From positions 1-5,372 of the forward strand of contig DAHVAA010000122.1 of assembly GCA_027314845.1 (NCBI GenBank): DNA of 5,372 bases, given 5' to 3'. Of the stretch, positions 5,094 to 5,372 are shown piece after piece. Both the position numbers and the translations under genes were made by a program. Under the pieces are notes generated by a model that did no database searches, was not told the origin of the DNA, and saw only the letters and a program-made list of their open reading frames with translations. Numbering within the stretch: position 1 is the first letter of the stretch; the number at the start of each line of letters is the position of its first letter. The DNA is from Thermoplasmata archaeon (lineage in GTDB: Archaea; Thermoplasmatota; Thermoplasmata; UBA184).

Positions 5094-5372
5094 CCAGCGC
5101 GCCCGACCAGAAGGAGTTCTCCCCGACCATGCGCGTCGGCGTGCTGGTCTCGGACTGGAAGGCCGGGCTCTCCCCCGAGCTTCCCGAGGAGGAGCGAGAA
5201 CGGGAGCTGTACGGTCAGGCGTGGGAGGCGTACCTCGCCGGCGACTACGGCTTCGGTCTCTGGTGCTGGCACGAATGCGACCGCCTCACGAACAACTTCA
5301 ACGGGAACATCCGGGAAGTGACCCGGGTCGTCGGCCCGGGCCGCTACTTCGGCTTCTCCCACCGCAGGGTGG
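5081..5372 (+). CDS. Unrecognised protein, 3' end outside the window
   Basis: I do not recognise this family. The frame is open to the edge: 97 codons from the GTG at 5081, or 81 from the ATG at 5129. From the ATG the protein begins with a hydrophobic strand-like MRVGVLVSDW, then an acidic helix-like PELPEEERERELYGQAW (16-32). An aromatic segment follows with W45, C46, W47, H48 and C50 (a CxHxC spacing), then CDRLTNNFNGN (50-60). The composition suggests a soluble protein. The GTG start is preferred because of the TATA-like box at 5053-5058 and because all 16 codons before the ATG end in G or C, as in real genes here. Against it, AAGGAG (5111-5116) lies 12 nt before the ATG, a rather long spacing, and the extension (VSSPPSAPDQKEFSPT) looks disordered. 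An in-frame TAA at 5054-5056 bars any earlier start. Confidence 0.75.
   Translation, partial: MSSPPSAPDQKEFSPTMRVGVLVSDWKAGLSPELPEEERERELYGQAWEAYLAGDYGFGLWCWHECDRLTNNFNGNIREVTRVVGPGRYFGFSHRRV

Noticed and set aside
3756..5321. Long forward frame (521 codons) overlapping the amidohydrolase and the right-edge gene
   Set aside because: It is an out-of-frame shadow of two real genes, and its Arg/Gly/Pro-rich translation has no domain.
1..5372. CRISPR arrays, insertion sequences, integrase sites or prophage genes
   Set aside because: No regularly spaced repeats, transposase motifs or long terminal inverted repeats were seen. I saw no attachment-type duplication of the tRNA 3' end by eye.

Overview
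The window looks like GC-rich archaeal chromosomal DNA. The reverse-strand tRNA-Leu has an archaeal-type long variable arm and an encoded CCA. Several genes have no Shine-Dalgarno sequence but carry a short TATA-like hexamer about 24-30 bp upstream of the start codon, as leaderless archaeal genes do. The lineage cannot be fixed from this sequence; a GC-rich Thermoplasmatota-like group is only a guess.

Layout. Positions 1-283 hold no gene I can support, only short inverted repeats and an AT-rich patch. Three features then read leftward. An Lrp/AsnC regulator starts at 1816, an LsrF-type class I aldolase-fold enzyme starts at 1251, and tRNA-Leu(CAG) has its 5' end at 371. Diverging from lrp across 118 bp is a type I glutamine synthetase (GTG start at 1935). 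It is followed 64 bp later by a YtcJ-like amidohydrolase (3475-5049). An unrecognised gene then runs off the right edge.

How the genes may work together. The divergent lrp-glnA pair is the clearest functional unit: an amino-acid-responsive regulator beside the ammonia-assimilating enzyme. An imperfect palindrome on the lrp start codon is a candidate autoregulatory operator. The LsrF-like enzyme has its own promoter-like and ribosome-binding signals, so it need not be co-transcribed with lrp; its substrate is unknown, as no lsr genes are visible. The amidohydrolase could act in nitrogen scavenging, but only its position beside glnA suggests this.

No clearly novel system is visible. The points most worth following are the unknown right-edge gene with its start-codon inverted repeats, the archaeal LsrF-like enzyme lacking the usual aldolase tyrosine, and the recurring promoter hexamer, one copy of which contains the stop codon of the preceding gene.
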